From Thalassotalea nanhaiensis (GTDB lineage Bacteria; Pseudomonadota; Gammaproteobacteria; Enterobacterales; Alteromonadaceae): DNA of 64,000 bases. Below are positions 41,728 to 50,943 of the stretch, in pieces. The notes beneath the pieces are model-generated. The model was not told where the DNA came from. It saw nothing but the letters and a program-made list of their open reading frames with translations, and ran no database searches. The stretch is taken from NCBI RefSeq assembly GCF_031583575.1, contig NZ_CP134146.1:930001-994000 (forward strand), read 5' to 3'. A program made the position numbers and the translations under genes. Position 1 is the stretch's first letter. Every line of letters starts with the position of its first letter.

Positions 41728-42996
41728 ATGGCTGGTGCAACGATTCCGTCAACGGAAAGTAACATATCATCTCAATCTACAGGCAACTACAATTTTGCCC
41801 TAGTATCCCTAACATCATTATTTTTTATGTGGGGTTTTATCACCTGTTTAAATGATATTTTAATTCCGCATTTAAAAGGAATATTTGATTTATCATATGC
41901 ACAAGCGATGTTGGTGCAATTTTGCTTTTTTGGCGCTTACTTTATTGTTTCAATTCCAGCTGGCAAAGTCGTTAAAAGCTTTGGCTTTCAACGCGGTATT
42001 GTTATCGGTTTGATGATTGCTGCACTAGGTTGTTTAGGGTTTTATCCCGCTGCTTCAATGCACAGTTACCCAGTATTTTTGATGGCGTTCTTTGTGTTAG
42101 CGTCTGGCATTACTTTATTACAGGTTTCAGCCAACCCTTATGTAAGTAGCTTAGGTAACCCTAAAACAGCATCTTCCCGTTTAACACTTACTCAGGCGTT
42201 TAATTCTTTAGGTACAACTGTTGCTCCTTATTTTGGTGTTTACTTAATTTTAAATGAAGCTGTTGAAGGGGTTGCTAGTGCTCAAGAAAAAGCAGCTGCA
42301 GTGCAAATGCCTTACGTTATGTTAGCGGCAATGCTATTAATATTGGCGGCAGTTTTTGCTTGGTTAAAGCTTCCTCATATTGCCGCCGAAGAAGAAACTG
42401 AAGAAAAACCGCAAATAGATGGTAGTGCTTTACAGTTTTCTCACCTTGCTTTAGGTGCGGTAGGTATATTCGTTTATGTCGGTGCTGAAGTCTCTATTGG
42501 CAGTTTTTTAGTTAACTTTTTAGGAGAAACACACATTGCTGGTTTAGAAGAAGCTGAAGCCGCGAAGTATATAGTTTATTACTTTGGCGGTGCAATGGCA
42601 GGCCGGTTTTTAGGTGCCTTGGTAATGCAATTTTTACCTGCAGGTAAAGTCTTAGCCTTTAATGCGTTTGCGGCTTGTGTACTTGTATTAATGGCGATGT
42701 TAGGGTCTGGCGCACTTGCTATGTGGTCTATCATATTGGTTGGTTTCGCTAACTCAATTATGTTCCCTACAATCTTCAGCTTAGCGGTTATCGGTTTAGG
42801 TAAACACACCTCACAAGGCTCAGGAATTTTATGTATGGCAATTGTGGGGGGAGCTTTAGTACCCGTTCTACAGGGCGTTTTTGCTGATTCAATTGGCTTA
42901 CAAGCGTCTTTCTTCTTACCAATTATTTGTTATGTATTCATTGCATATTATGGTTTGGTCGGTTCAAAACCCAAAGCAACATTAATCGCAGAATAG
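41728..42996 (+). CDS. Sugar MFS transporter, FHS family (glucose/galactose type, GluP-like)
   Basis: 422 residues with about 12 TM helices. FHS family signs: [30 protein letters not shown], the [19 protein letters not shown] loop, [14 protein letters not shown] and [17 protein letters not shown]. It probably imports glucose released by the GH3 enzyme encoded 12 bases downstream. The divergent gene is the GH1 beta-glucosidase. Confidence 0.92.
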   Translation: MAGATIPSTESNISSQSTGNYNFALVSLTSLFFMWGFITCLNDILIPHLKGIFDLSYAQAMLVQFCFFGAYFIVSIPAGKVVKSFGFQRGIVIGLMIAALGCLGFYPAASMHSYPVFLMAFFVLASGITLLQVSANPYVSSLGNPKTASSRLTLTQAFNSLGTTVAPYFGVYLILNEAVEGVASAQEKAAAVQMPYVMLAAMLLILAAVFAWLKLPHIAAEEETEEKPQIDGSALQFSHLALGAVGIFVYVGAEVSIGSFLVNFLGETHIAGLEEAEAAKYIVYYFGGAMAGRFLGALVMQFLPAGKVLAFNAFAACVLVLMAMLGSGALAMWSIILVGFANSIMFPTIFSLAVIGLGKHTSQGSGILCMAIVGGALVPVLQGVFADSIGLQASFFLPIICYVFIAYYGLVGSKPKATLIAE

Positions 42997-43008
42997 CAGA
43001 GCTAAATT

Positions 43009-45564
43009 ATGAAAAATTTAAAATTAAAATTATTACTACCTACTCTTATTATCGCTGTTGTTGGTTGCTCTAAAGAGCAGTCAGAAGAAAGTCATGTTGA
43101 GAGAACAGACGATGCTGCAGCTAAACTTCAGCATAATATTGATATTTGGCCAACGCTCGATATACCCGTTAAACGAGATGATGTCCTTGAGCAAAAAATA
43201 AAAGACATATTGTCAACTATGACACTTGAGCAAAAGGTCGCGCAGATGATCCAACCGGAAATTCGCGATATCACGGTAGAAGATATGCGCACCTACGGGT
43301 TTGGCTCTTATTTAAATGGTGGTGGCGCATTTCCTAATAACGATAAACATGCAACCCCAAGTGATTGGATTAAACTAGCAGAAGATATGTATCAAGCATC
43401 AATCGACGATTCGATAGATGGCAATAGTATCCCAACCATATGGGGCACAGATGCAGTGCATGGCCATAACAATGTTATTGGTGCTACGTTATTTCCACAC
43501 AATATTGGTTTAGGAGCTGCCAACCATCCAGAGCTTATCGAGAAAATTGCTGCAATAACAGCTACCGAGGTTATGGTTACCGGTATTGACTGGGTGTTCG
43601 CGCCAACGGTAGCCGTTGTTAGAGATGACCGTTGGGGACGCACCTACGAAGGATACTCGGAAGATCCTGAGATTGTTCGTGAATATTCCGCATCAATAGT
43701 GAAAGGGTTACAAGGGCATCCTGATAAAGACTTTTTAGGTGATAGTCGCGTAATATCTACGGTTAAGCATTTCTTGGGTGATGGCGGCACTGAAGGCGGC
43801 GATGATCAAGGTAACAATATTGCCAGTGAGCAAGAATTATTTGATATTCATGGTCAGGGATATGTTGGCGGTTTAACTGCTGGTGCACAGTCTGTTATGG
43901 CATCTTTTAATAGCTGGCATGGTGAAAAAAATCACGGCAATAAATACCTTTTAACCACGGTTTTAAAAGACAAAATGGGCTTTGATGGGTTTGTTGTTGG
44001 TGATTGGAACGGTCATGGACAAATCCCTGGTTGTACGAATGAAAACTGTAGTCAAACCATTAATGCCGGTTTAGATATTTTTATGGTACCAACCGATGCG
44101 TGGAAACCATTGTATGAAAACACTATCTCGCAAGTTAAATCAGGCGAAATCCCACAAGCACGTATTGATGATGCTGTAAGTCGTATCTTAAGAGTAAAAC
44201 TGCGTGCTGGAATATTTGACAAGCCGAGCCCAGCGAATAGAGCTGTGTCAGGTAAGGTGGAATTAATTGGTGCGCAAGCGCATAGAGATGTTGCTCGCCA
44301 AGCCGTAAGAGAATCGTTAGTGTTACTGAAAAACCAAGGCAATATACTACCACTGAACCCTAAAACAAATATTTTGGTTGCGGGTGATGGCGCCGATAAT
44401 ATCGGTAAGCAATCCGGGGGTTGGTCTATAACATGGCAAGGTACTGGTAATGAAAACTCAGACTTCCCTGGTGGAAGCTCTATTTACAGTGGCTTTGAAC
44501 AAGTGGTAAGTGCTGCTGGCGGTAACATTGAATTGTCGGTTGAAGGTGAATATACAGCTAAACCTGATGTTGCCATTGTTGTATTTGGTGAAGAGCCATA
44601 TGCAGAAGGCACAGGCGATATAGATAATTTAGATTATCAGCGTGGTAATAAAACAGACTTAGCATTATTAAACAAACTAAAAGCACAAGGTATACCCGTT
44701 GTGTCAGTGTTTATTTCTGGTCGTCCTATGTGGGTAAATGCTGAATTAAACGCTTCAAATGCTTTTGTTGCTGCCTGGTTGCCAGGAAGTGAAGGAGCTG
44801 GGGTGAGTGAAGTATTATTTACTAAAGCTGATGGATCTATCAATTATGACTTTACCGGTAAGTTGTCTTTTTCATGGCCAAACTCAGCAACTCAAGCTGT
44901 GCTAAACCGACATGATGAAAACTATAAGCCATTATTACCATATGGTTTTGGTTTGAAATACGGCGACGAAAATGTCTTGGAAAGTGATCTTAACGAGGTT
45001 GTAGCGCAAGCAAACAACGTTAATAAAGAGTTGGTGTTATTTGAACAAACTGCAAAAGCGCCGTGGCAATTGACTGTTTCTTCAGATGAACAATCTGAAC
45101 CGGTAACAAGCTCTATTATTGAGTTACCGGCAATAACACTTAAAACCATGGATAAAGATATCCAAGAAGATGCACGCACGGTTACGTTTACAGGCAATGG
45201 CAAAGGCGAGGTAAGTTTAGCAAGCAATTTTGTTGAAGATTTACGCTCGTATGTAGAAAGCGAGGCTGCAATTTCATTCGCAATTCGCAAAGAAGATGTA
45301 ACTACGGCTAAGGTAATGCTCGAAATGCACTGTGAAGAAGACTGCTTCGGCGCTGTAGATATTAGTTCACAATTTGCTGCTATGGCTGTAAACGAGTGGC
45401 AAGAATTCAGTGTTGATTTAAACTGCTTTATTCAAAATGGTACTAATATGGCAAGAGTAAATAAGGCTTTTGTAATATCGAGTAACGATGAAGTATCGCT
45501 ATCATTCGCCGGTATTAAACTTGAGCCAAACTCTGCACAAAACGCTGATATTAATTGCCAATAA
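43009..45564 (+). CDS. GH3 family exo-beta-glucanase/beta-glucosidase lipoprotein
   Basis: 851 residues. A lipoprotein signal ends IAVVGCSKEQ (Cys 20). The GH3 N-terminal barrel contains WGTDAVHGHNNVIGATLFPHN, the RWGRTYEGYSEDPE motif, VKHFLGDGGTEGG, and nucleophile Asp in FVVGDWNGHGQI. The C-terminal GH3 domain has RESLVLLKNQGNILPL and GEEPYAEGTGD. The last about 180 residues form an ExoP-like beta-sandwich. This architecture matches exo-1,3/1,4-beta-D-glucan glucohydrolases. It would release glucose in the periplasm or outside, for the transporter upstream. Confidence 0.94.
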   Translation: MKNLKLKLLLPTLIIAVVGCSKEQSEESHVERTDDAAAKLQHNIDIWPTLDIPVKRDDVLEQKIKDILSTMTLEQKVAQMIQPEIRDITVEDMRTYGFGSYLNGGGAFPNNDKHATPSDWIKLAEDMYQASIDDSIDGNSIPTIWGTDAVHGHNNVIGATLFPHNIGLGAANHPELIEKIAAITATEVMVTGIDWVFAPTVAVVRDDRWGRTYEGYSEDPEIVREYSASIVKGLQGHPDKDFLGDSRVISTVKHFLGDGGTEGGDDQGNNIASEQELFDIHGQGYVGGLTAGAQSVMASFNSWHGEKNHGNKYLLTTVLKDKMGFDGFVVGDWNGHGQIPGCTNENCSQTINAGLDIFMVPTDAWKPLYENTISQVKSGEIPQARIDDAVSRILRVKLRAGIFDKPSPANRAVSGKVELIGAQAHRDVARQAVRESLVLLKNQGNILPLNPKTNILVAGDGADNIGKQSGGWSITWQGTGNENSDFPGGSSIYSGFEQVVSAAGGNIELSVEGEYTAKPDVAIVVFGEEPYAEGTGDIDNLDYQRGNKTDLALLNKLKAQGIPVVSVFISGRPMWVNAELNASNAFVAAWLPGSEGAGVSEVLFTKADGSINYDFTGKLSFSWPNSATQAVLNRHDENYKPLLPYGFGLKYGDENVLESDLNEVVAQANNVNKELVLFEQTAKAPWQLTVSSDEQSEPVTSSIIELPAITLKTMDKDIQEDARTVTFTGNGKGEVSLASNFVEDLRSYVESEAAISFAIRKEDVTTAKVMLEMHCEEDCFGAVDISSQFAAMAVNEWQEFSVDLNCFIQNGTNMARVNKAFVISSNDEVSLSFAGIKLEPNSAQNADINCQ

Positions 45565-45579
45565 TTTAATATTAATAAA

Positions 45580-45606
45580 TACGTAACTCCCGAAAGGGAG
45601 TTCGTA
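45580..45606 (+). terminator. Hairpin after the GH3 gene
   Basis: AACTCCC, GAAA tetraloop, GGGAGTT, with TACG/CGTA extending the stem past a one-base bulge. No U-tract follows, so termination strength is uncertain. Confidence 0.5.
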
Positions 45607-45652
45607 CATTGGAGAACACATTAATGGTATTGTGGGTATGAAAGTTTTGGCC

Positions 45653-45674
45653 TCCTGAACTTGTTTTAGGATCT
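45653..45674. repeat. REP-like palindrome copy
   Basis: TCCTGAACTTGTTTTAGGATC resembles both arms of the inverted repeat before acpS at 62.43-62.51 kb (one base differs). It sits just outside the 89-bp inverted repeat that bounds the orphan gene segment. Confidence 0.6.
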
Positions 45675-45723
45675 ACAATATGCCCCGAGCGGAAGTAGAG
45701 AAAGTACGCCGTCATATAAAGTA

Positions 45724-45812
45724 AGTAGAGAAAATACTCCGTCATCCCCCACGAGTGGAACGAGATGAGGGACCTCCTTCAGTGATGCTGTGGGTCCGCT
45801 AAGTGCCATTAG
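45724..45812. repeat. Left 89-bp inverted repeat bounding the orphan gene segment
   Basis: Pairs with 49102-49190 in opposite orientation; by hand alignment 82 of 89 bases match with no gaps. The core GTCATCCCCCACGAG and ATGAGGGACCTCC is itself REP-like. Just before it, about 24 bases (45692-45715) form an extra imperfect copy of its outer end, so the left boundary has a 30-base duplication. Confidence 0.85.
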
Positions 45813-45828
45813 GAGGCGGTTTTAAAGC

Positions 45829-46182
45829 TCACTTGCAAGGGACAAAATTGAGAGAATTACGTATAATTGATTTGGTTTTCTCCGATATATCATCATCTTT
45901 TAAATAACTACTGATACTGTCTTTATAAAGCTCTAAAGCTAGAATTAAAACTTCATTTTCGTTTCCATTCACGCCCTTTTGTGGGCATTCGATATCTTTC
46001 AAAAGCCTATAATACCGTGCCTTATCAACAATCTTATCTTCTTGACTTTGGATAAAGTAATTATAAAGAAGCTCTTTTTTATCTCGCTCTTTATCAAGAA
46101 TGTTTGAGTAATAAGCCGCAATACAAATCATAGGGATAATTAAGACAATAATATCCACGATTCTCTTTTTAATCTTAGTCAT
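45829..46182 (-). CDS. Hypothetical single-pass membrane protein
   Basis: 117 residues. One N-terminal TM helix (IVDIIVLIIPMICIAAYYSNIL, about 8-28) after a basic start (MTKIKKR), then a charged helical domain with Lys, Asp and Glu rich stretches. Only two cysteines, one at the extreme C-terminus. I do not recognise a family. It lies inside the inverted-repeat-bounded segment. Confidence 0.6.
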   Translation of the reverse strand: MTKIKKRIVDIIVLIIPMICIAAYYSNILDKERDKKELLYNYFIQSQEDKIVDKARYYRLLKDIECPQKGVNGNENEVLILALELYKDSISSYLKDDDISEKTKSIIRNSLNFVPCK

Positions 46183-46242
46183 TAATAATCCTTTATAAAA
46201 TTCCGCTTATCGCTCTATTTAGGCAATTAATAGATGACCAAC

Positions 46243-46710
46243 CTAAAAAAATAAATTATTAATGAGCTTCTGAAAAGGGCTAGCCGAAGAAGGGAGCTGA
46301 AAATTTGAACATTCATTTGGCTTAAGGTACTCATAGGCTACTAATACACAGGCCAGAAATAAGCTTAGTTCTGAATATAGAAGCACTGGCATATCTAAAG
46401 GATTGTTTCCAAAGTACATAAACTCTGCGAAAATGAAAAATAATCCACCACCAATAACACAAGAGATAAAAGTTAAATTCGATATTTTGGGAAATTGAAG
46501 AACAGATTTTATTGCCATGACAATTAATGCTATTCCAATAGAACTGAGCGAAAGTAAAAACAAGATTCCAAGTAAATCTTCAAAACCAAAAGTTCCATTA
46601 AATCTATTGGGGATAAACCACAACAGCAATATACACATTAGCAACGATATTATGCATGCGGGCAATAATAGAACGGCATAAATCCCTCTTTTTATTTTTT
46701 CAAGATTCAA
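46243..46710 (-). CDS. Hypothetical four-TM membrane protein
   Basis: 155 residues with about four hydrophobic helices (about 10-32, 43-66, 79-97 and 107-128) and a polar C-terminal tail of about 25 residues. No catalytic motif or known family is apparent. It precedes the single-pass protein gene on the same strand by 60 bases. The upstream region holds a hairpin-ended 108-bp inverted repeat. Confidence 0.6.
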   Translation of the reverse strand: MNLEKIKRGIYAVLLLPACIISLLMCILLLWFIPNRFNGTFGFEDLLGILFLLSLSSIGIALIVMAIKSVLQFPKISNLTFISCVIGGGLFFIFAEFMYFGNNPLDMPVLLYSELSLFLACVLVAYEYLKPNECSNFQLPSSASPFQKLINNLFF

Positions 46711-46749
46711 ATGATACCCCTTCTCTGGTAGTTTTTGAATGACTCCGAA

Positions 46750-46857
46750 TCGCTCAAAGTTGCCCGTGGCAACTTCAGGAAATTGTATTAAAGTACAATA
46801 ACATCATGTATTGTAATTACAAATGTTTTAAGTTTTGCCTCAGGCAACTTTGAGCGA
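46750..46857. repeat. 108-bp hairpin-ended inverted repeat element
   Basis: TCGCTCAAAGTTGCC at 46750-46764 and its exact complement at 46843-46857. Each arm continues into its own small hairpin (GTTGCC-CGT-GGCAAC and TTGCC-TCA-GGCAA). A TTGTAATTACAA palindrome lies near the middle. It separates divergent orphan genes. Confidence 0.7.
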
Positions 46858-46888
46858 GTATGAGTTACTCATTAATAGGAATTAAGTA

Positions 46889-47164
46889 ATGGATTTTCTA
46901 AAGCTATTGATGTTGTTAATTGTGTTAGCAATATTTTACAATGCATATCGACATTACAAGGGCGTAGCAACTAAAGGCTTTTGGCAGGGCTATTCTGCTA
47001 AAGGGCAATTTTTCACTGGCGTTGCATTCACTTTTGCTTTTTCGTCATTTTATATTGCTGACTTAACTGGTGTTTTTTATCTGTATCCTACCTTCATGTT
47101 TGTATATCTATTGTTAGTGGCTTATTCGGCAAAAATAGAATTAGCCGCAAAAAGCCAAGGGTAA
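46889..47164 (+). CDS. Hypothetical small membrane protein
   Basis: 91 residues with three predicted TM helices (about 2-18, 38-57 and 62-80). Loop YRHYKGVATKGFWQGYSAKGQ is basic. An AGGAATTAAGT site precedes the ATG. No recognised family. Confidence 0.55.
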   Translation: MDFLKLLMLLIVLAIFYNAYRHYKGVATKGFWQGYSAKGQFFTGVAFTFAFSSFYIADLTGVFYLYPTFMFVYLLLVAYSAKIELAAKSQG

Positions 47165-47229
47165 GAATAAGCGATTAAAAGGCTATCAAAATCCAACTAC
47201 ATATATGGAATAATTAAAGCTAATTGAAT

Positions 47230-47541
47230 ATGGATATCATCAAAAACAACTTCAACGGAAAGAACAAATTATGGCAAGTGTTTTGGATTCAGAACATTTT
47301 AATCGGAGCCATATTAAACTTTTCTGTTGAAAATATAGCACCTGGTTTAGGACATTTTTCTATTATTCTTTTAATCGTATTTAGCATCGCTTACAGTATT
47401 TGGGTAGCCGTTGGTATGTGGCAGTGTGCGTTTAATGCAAGTTGGGTCGGATGGGGATATATCGTTAGAGGTCTATTGATAGCTGTTATATTGATTATCT
47501 TAGTTTCTTCGGTATCTTTAGCTATGAATTATAATACATAG
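47230..47541 (+). CDS. Hypothetical small membrane protein
   Basis: 103 residues from ATG at 47230 (MDIIKNNFNG); a TTG at 47224 is less likely. Three predicted TM helices and the pattern WQVFWIQNILIGAILN, WVAVGMWQCAFNASWVGWGYIVRGLLIA. Such a Trp/Cys pattern occurs in short uncharacterised bacterial membrane proteins; I cannot name it. The next gene starts 20 bases after. Confidence 0.6.
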   Translation: MDIIKNNFNGKNKLWQVFWIQNILIGAILNFSVENIAPGLGHFSIILLIVFSIAYSIWVAVGMWQCAFNASWVGWGYIVRGLLIAVILIILVSSVSLAMNYNT

Positions 47542-47560
47542 CTAAAGTTGACTGGCAGAT

Positions 47561-48019
47561 ATGAGCGAACAAGAGACGGATAGGTTAAGGGAATTCAGAA
47601 TGTTTAAATGGATATTTCGAAATAGAAAGATTGCTGATTTAATAAGAACTACTACCCCTAAATTAGTCAAAAAGTTTGGTAATGCAGAATACTACACAGT
47701 TGAAGAAATCGATTCAGTAGTAAAGTGTTCGGATATAGAAAATCATGAATACATTCATTTCATTTATGCAATGAATTGCGATATAAACCAATTTTACTCA
47801 ATGTTTGATAAGCATAAATTTGAATATAATAAGTTGCGACTTAAAGTGTCTAAAATTTGCTTTGGTTCAGAAATGCTTTTCACCTCAAAGTTTTTAACTC
47901 GCTTTTCTTCTGGTGAAAACATGAAAGGTAATTATCGCCTTGCTAGGTATACAGGCGGTTATTCAGGGGGGAACGGAAGCGACATTACTGGTGGCGGCGG
48001 TGGAGATGGTGGCTTCTAA
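47561..48019 (+). CDS. DUF6559-like protein with Gly-rich C-terminus
   Basis: 152 residues. The core FRMFKWIFRNRKIADLIRTTTPKLVKKFG followed by YYTVEEIDSVVKCSDIENHEYIHFIYAMNCD matches my memory of DUF6559, small cytoplasmic proteins of unknown role. The last about 25 residues are Gly-rich (YSGGNGSDITGGGGGDGGF), an uncommon low-complexity tail. A start at an internal Met (MFKW) is also possible. Confidence 0.65.
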   Translation: MSEQETDRLREFRMFKWIFRNRKIADLIRTTTPKLVKKFGNAEYYTVEEIDSVVKCSDIENHEYIHFIYAMNCDINQFYSMFDKHKFEYNKLRLKVSKICFGSEMLFTSKFLTRFSSGENMKGNYRLARYTGGYSGGNGSDITGGGGGDGGF

Positions 48020-48152
48020 CAATTACCTTAAGTTTGTCGCTTATATCACAATGGTATTGAGTTGAACTTAAGCATTTGAAAGGTTAAGGTCGCTTAAGAG
48101 CGAGAAGCAGCCCTAGTTATATCTAAATTTTTGCACAGCAAATAACAAAAAG

Positions 48153-48177
48153 AAGCGGCAATTAGGCCGCTTAAAAA
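48153..48177. terminator. Bidirectional terminator
   Basis: AAGCGGC, loop AATTAG, GCCGCTT. On the minus strand a CTTTTTG run follows; on the plus strand the stem is followed by AAAAAATT. It serves the outer membrane protein gene ending at 48187 and perhaps the DUF6559-like gene. Confidence 0.75.
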
Positions 48178-48186
48178 ATTGTTAAA

Positions 48187-48834
48187 TTAAAATGAAACTC
48201 TTAGATGAATATTAGTTTCATCAAAATCGTCATAGGTAAGATAAGTTGTACCCGCAGCAAACCAATCACTAAAATGATAAAGAATTGAACCACCGATACC
48301 AGTATTCCCTTCAATAACATCTTTATGGTTCAAAATTAAACTTCCTTCCCAAGACTCATTAAATCGGTATACAGCACCAATGTTCAAATCATAGCCTGTA
48401 TCGTCTTCTTTAAACTTTACTGTTTCCATAGGTTCTTCATTAAAGAAATCACCTAGAACTTCACCACTTTTCACTTCAATATTAGCAATTGCTAAATGAA
48501 CAAATATTTCTGTTTTTTCATTAAAAGTATAGGTATAGCCTGCACCTAATGAAATCTCCGTTTGATCTACACCAAGGTCATCAAAGAAGATATCGATATC
48601 ATCAGATAAACTAATATATTCTGCTGTAATATAAATGTTTTCAGTAACTTTTTTTGAACCTAAAAGACTATACCCACTTAAACTCAGGTATTCATCATAG
48701 TCAGTTTGTTCGTATGAAGCTTGGATAAAATCACGATTTGTAATTTGTTCACTGGCATTGGCATTGGCATTGGCACAAATATTAACAATAATACCTGAAA
48801 GTAGAAGTGGAATTAATTTACGTTTATTTTTCAT
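48187..48834 (-). CDS. Outer membrane beta-barrel protein
   Basis: 215 residues. The signal peptide (about 1-27) ends in an unusual ANANANAS repeat. The mature part consists of alternating beta strands separated by acidic turns, e.g. FIQASYEQTDYDEYLSL, EISLGAGYTYTFNEKTEIFVHLAIANIEV and YDLNIGAVYRFNESWEGSLIL, and it ends in an aromatic residue (LRVSF), as outer membrane barrels do. It fits the OmpW/porin-like 8-strand class, function unknown. Confidence 0.8.
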   Translation of the reverse strand: MKNKRKLIPLLLSGIIVNICANANANASEQITNRDFIQASYEQTDYDEYLSLSGYSLLGSKKVTENIYITAEYISLSDDIDIFFDDLGVDQTEISLGAGYTYTFNEKTEIFVHLAIANIEVKSGEVLGDFFNEEPMETVKFKEDDTGYDLNIGAVYRFNESWEGSLILNHKDVIEGNTGIGGSILYHFSDWFAAGTTYLTYDDFDETNIHLRVSF

Positions 48835-49101
48835 TGTTATTCCTTAATACAACATTCCATTCATGTACAAGCGTACATAATTAAGCGATTAACTTAATGA
48901 AATAACAGAATAACTTCAATCAATGGTCATCTGTTTTGAGGCGTAACGGATCGTTTTGAGAGAATTGACAAGATTTTTATTTCTTTTAACATGACAGTAT
49001 TGTTTAATAATAAGTCCAGTCGCCTTGCCCCATTTTCGATTGTTCAGTATACGTTTAATTTAAGTTTTATTTGATATAGGGTCAAAACTAACGACTGACA
49101 G
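48835..49101. other. Non-coding region upstream of the beta-barrel gene
   Basis: AT-rich stretch between the barrel gene start and the right inverted repeat. It probably contains the barrel gene promoter. No gene, tRNA or clear operator seen. Confidence 0.4.
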
Positions 49102-49190
49102 CTAATGGCACTTAACAGACCCTCAGCATCACTAAAGGAGGTCCCTCATCTCGTTCCACTCGTGGGGGATGACAGAGCATTTTCTTTACT
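49102..49190. repeat. Right 89-bp inverted repeat bounding the orphan gene segment
   Basis: Reverse-complement partner of 45724-45812. Continues outward with CCGCTTATGG, matching the outer tandem copy at the left boundary. The two copies are about 92% identical. Confidence 0.85.
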
Positions 49191-49204
49191 TCCGCTTATG
49201 GTAT

Positions 49205-49241
49205 AAAAAAGCCCTAAGTATATTGTTAATACTTAGGGCTT
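49205..49241 (-). terminator. Rho-independent terminator after slyD
   Basis: AAGCCCTAAGTAT, 7-base loop, ATACTTAGGGCTT, then a T-run on the minus strand. It lies 31 bases after the slyD stop. Confidence 0.92.
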
Positions 49242-49271
49242 ACTTTAAATTAAAGTAATTGCTAACAGCAA

Positions 49272-49760
49272 TTAATGGTCGTGACCACAGCCACCTTCAG
49301 CATGAACATGACCATGAGCTATTTCTTCTTCAGTGGCATCACGTACTTCTAAAATTTCAACATCAAATTTTAAATCGACACCAGCAAGAGGGTGGTTGCC
49401 ATCAACGGTAATTTCGTCATCTTCCATACCAATAACAATAACAGTTTGCTCACCGTCATCAGTTTGAGCACGAAGTTGCATGCCCACATCTAAATCTTCA
49501 ATACCTTGGAACAATGACTTTGGTACAGTTTGTACGTATTCATCATGGCGAGTGCCGTATGCATTTTCTGCATCTACATCTACGATAAACTTATCGCCTA
49601 CGGCTTTATCATTTAATTCGGTTTCTAGGCCAGGAATTAAAAATCCGGCGCCTTGAATAAAGGCTAGAGGTTTTGAGTCGTATGAGCTGTCGATTAATGT
49701 CTCTTCGCTGTCCATTACTGCGTAATGCATTACAACAACTTTATTGTTAGCAATTTTCAT
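49272..49760 (-). CDS. slyD: FKBP-type peptidyl-prolyl isomerase SlyD
   Basis: 162 residues. FKBP domain with insert-in-flap topology: VVVMHYAVMDSEETLIDSS, FIQGAGFLIPGLETELNDK, YGTRHDEYVQTVP, and NHPLAGVDLKFDVEI. The metal-binding His-rich tail is short but present (AHGHVHAEGGCGHDH). It acts as a cytoplasmic folding helper and nickel-binding protein. It is preceded by ygfZ on the same strand. Confidence 0.94.
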   Translation of the reverse strand: MKIANNKVVVMHYAVMDSEETLIDSSYDSKPLAFIQGAGFLIPGLETELNDKAVGDKFIVDVDAENAYGTRHDEYVQTVPKSLFQGIEDLDVGMQLRAQTDDGEQTVIVIGMEDDEITVDGNHPLAGVDLKFDVEILEVRDATEEEIAHGHVHAEGGCGHDH

Positions 49761-49792
49761 AAAATTTCCTGACTGGGGTTAAGTGTTAATTT

Positions 49793-50785
49793 TTAAGATT
49801 CTTCAATTATTGAATATGGTAATGCCATTAAACTAAATTTAATACCATTGTGATGTTTTAGACGTAAGTGAGCATCTTGCTCGGTATCATTAGCAAGCAC
49901 TGCTTGGATATAAATACTGCCATCATCAGCTTCGTAGTGACTAATAATGTCTCCACCTTTGCGCCAATTTTCACCCATTTGTTTTTCTAAAACAGATTCG
50001 TCGTTAATGCCTGCTTCTGCTTGCCATTTGGCTTCGCCTTCGCTTTTTAGGGTAAATAATGCTTTTTTATTTCGACCTAAATATTTCATTCTAGCGACAG
50101 TTTCTTGGCCCAGGTAGCAACCTTTGCTAAAGCTGATGCCATTTACAAATTGTAAATTTAACATTTGCGGCACGTATTCACCAACAGCGGTTTCATTCAT
50201 ATGGACAAAACCTGATTGAATTTCGAGTAGAGTCCATAGGGCACTTGGGAATATATCGATGGTCAAAGACTCTGCCATTTTATTTATGTGGCCAGCGGGA
50301 GCAACGACCAAGTAGCGGTTCGTTGTTCCACAAACATAAATAACAGACACTTCATCTTGAGTTACCACCGGCGTAAATGAGTCTGGTACGGCGTTAAACG
50401 TGTTTTGAATGAACTCTACACCTTTACTTCCCGTTAATGCTAAATAACTTAAATCGTCCGCTTCACTTATATCTACTTTTGCGAAAACACCAAACTTTTG
50501 TAACTCTTTCATTGAACTTGCCAATGACCCCTTGCTTTGTATAAGCAAGCGACGATCACAATGATTGATTAAGCGAAATGCTGAAAACATTTTTCCTTTG
50601 GCATCACAATGACCACCAACCAGTAATTTATTATTAGCTAGTTGGTCTACGTCACATGTTAATTGACCTTGTAGGTATTTGTCTGCTTCATCACCGGTAA
50701 CTGATATGGCACTGATATTATCAACAAGAACAGCAAAGCTTTCTGGCAGCTGTTCAATATTAGGAAGAGAAGTTTGAAGATTCAT
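49793..50785 (-). CDS. ygfZ: tRNA-modifying protein YgfZ (folate-binding, Fe-S cluster repair)
   Basis: 330 residues, GcvT-like folate-binding fold. The signature KGCYLGQETVARMKYLG with its conserved Cys is present near residue 230. YgfZ supports iron-sulfur enzymes such as MiaB. The gene is divergent from sdhE, as in other gammaproteobacteria. A start at ATG 50785 gives MNLQTSLPNIEQLP. Confidence 0.94.
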   Translation of the reverse strand: MNLQTSLPNIEQLPESFAVLVDNISAISVTGDEADKYLQGQLTCDVDQLANNKLLVGGHCDAKGKMFSAFRLINHCDRRLLIQSKGSLASSMKELQKFGVFAKVDISEADDLSYLALTGSKGVEFIQNTFNAVPDSFTPVVTQDEVSVIYVCGTTNRYLVVAPAGHINKMAESLTIDIFPSALWTLLEIQSGFVHMNETAVGEYVPQMLNLQFVNGISFSKGCYLGQETVARMKYLGRNKKALFTLKSEGEAKWQAEAGINDESVLEKQMGENWRKGGDIISHYEADDGSIYIQAVLANDTEQDAHLRLKHHNGIKFSLMALPYSIIEES

Positions 50786-50943
50786 AGGGTTCTACTATTG
50801 TTTAGTTAGTATCTTAATAGGGACGGTATAACTTGATTTCAAGGCATAGATATAAATTATAGAGTATTTGTGGCTAGTCATCAGGTTTTTGAAAAGCTAC
50901 AATAGCGATTCAAATAATTCCCTTTTTAAATGTTGGATGGAAA

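Noticed and set aside
46711-48180. Possible integron cassette array (small genes, hairpins between them)
   Set aside because: No repeated attC-like sites with RYYYAAC/GTTRRRY ends, no integrase gene, and the genes lie on both strands.
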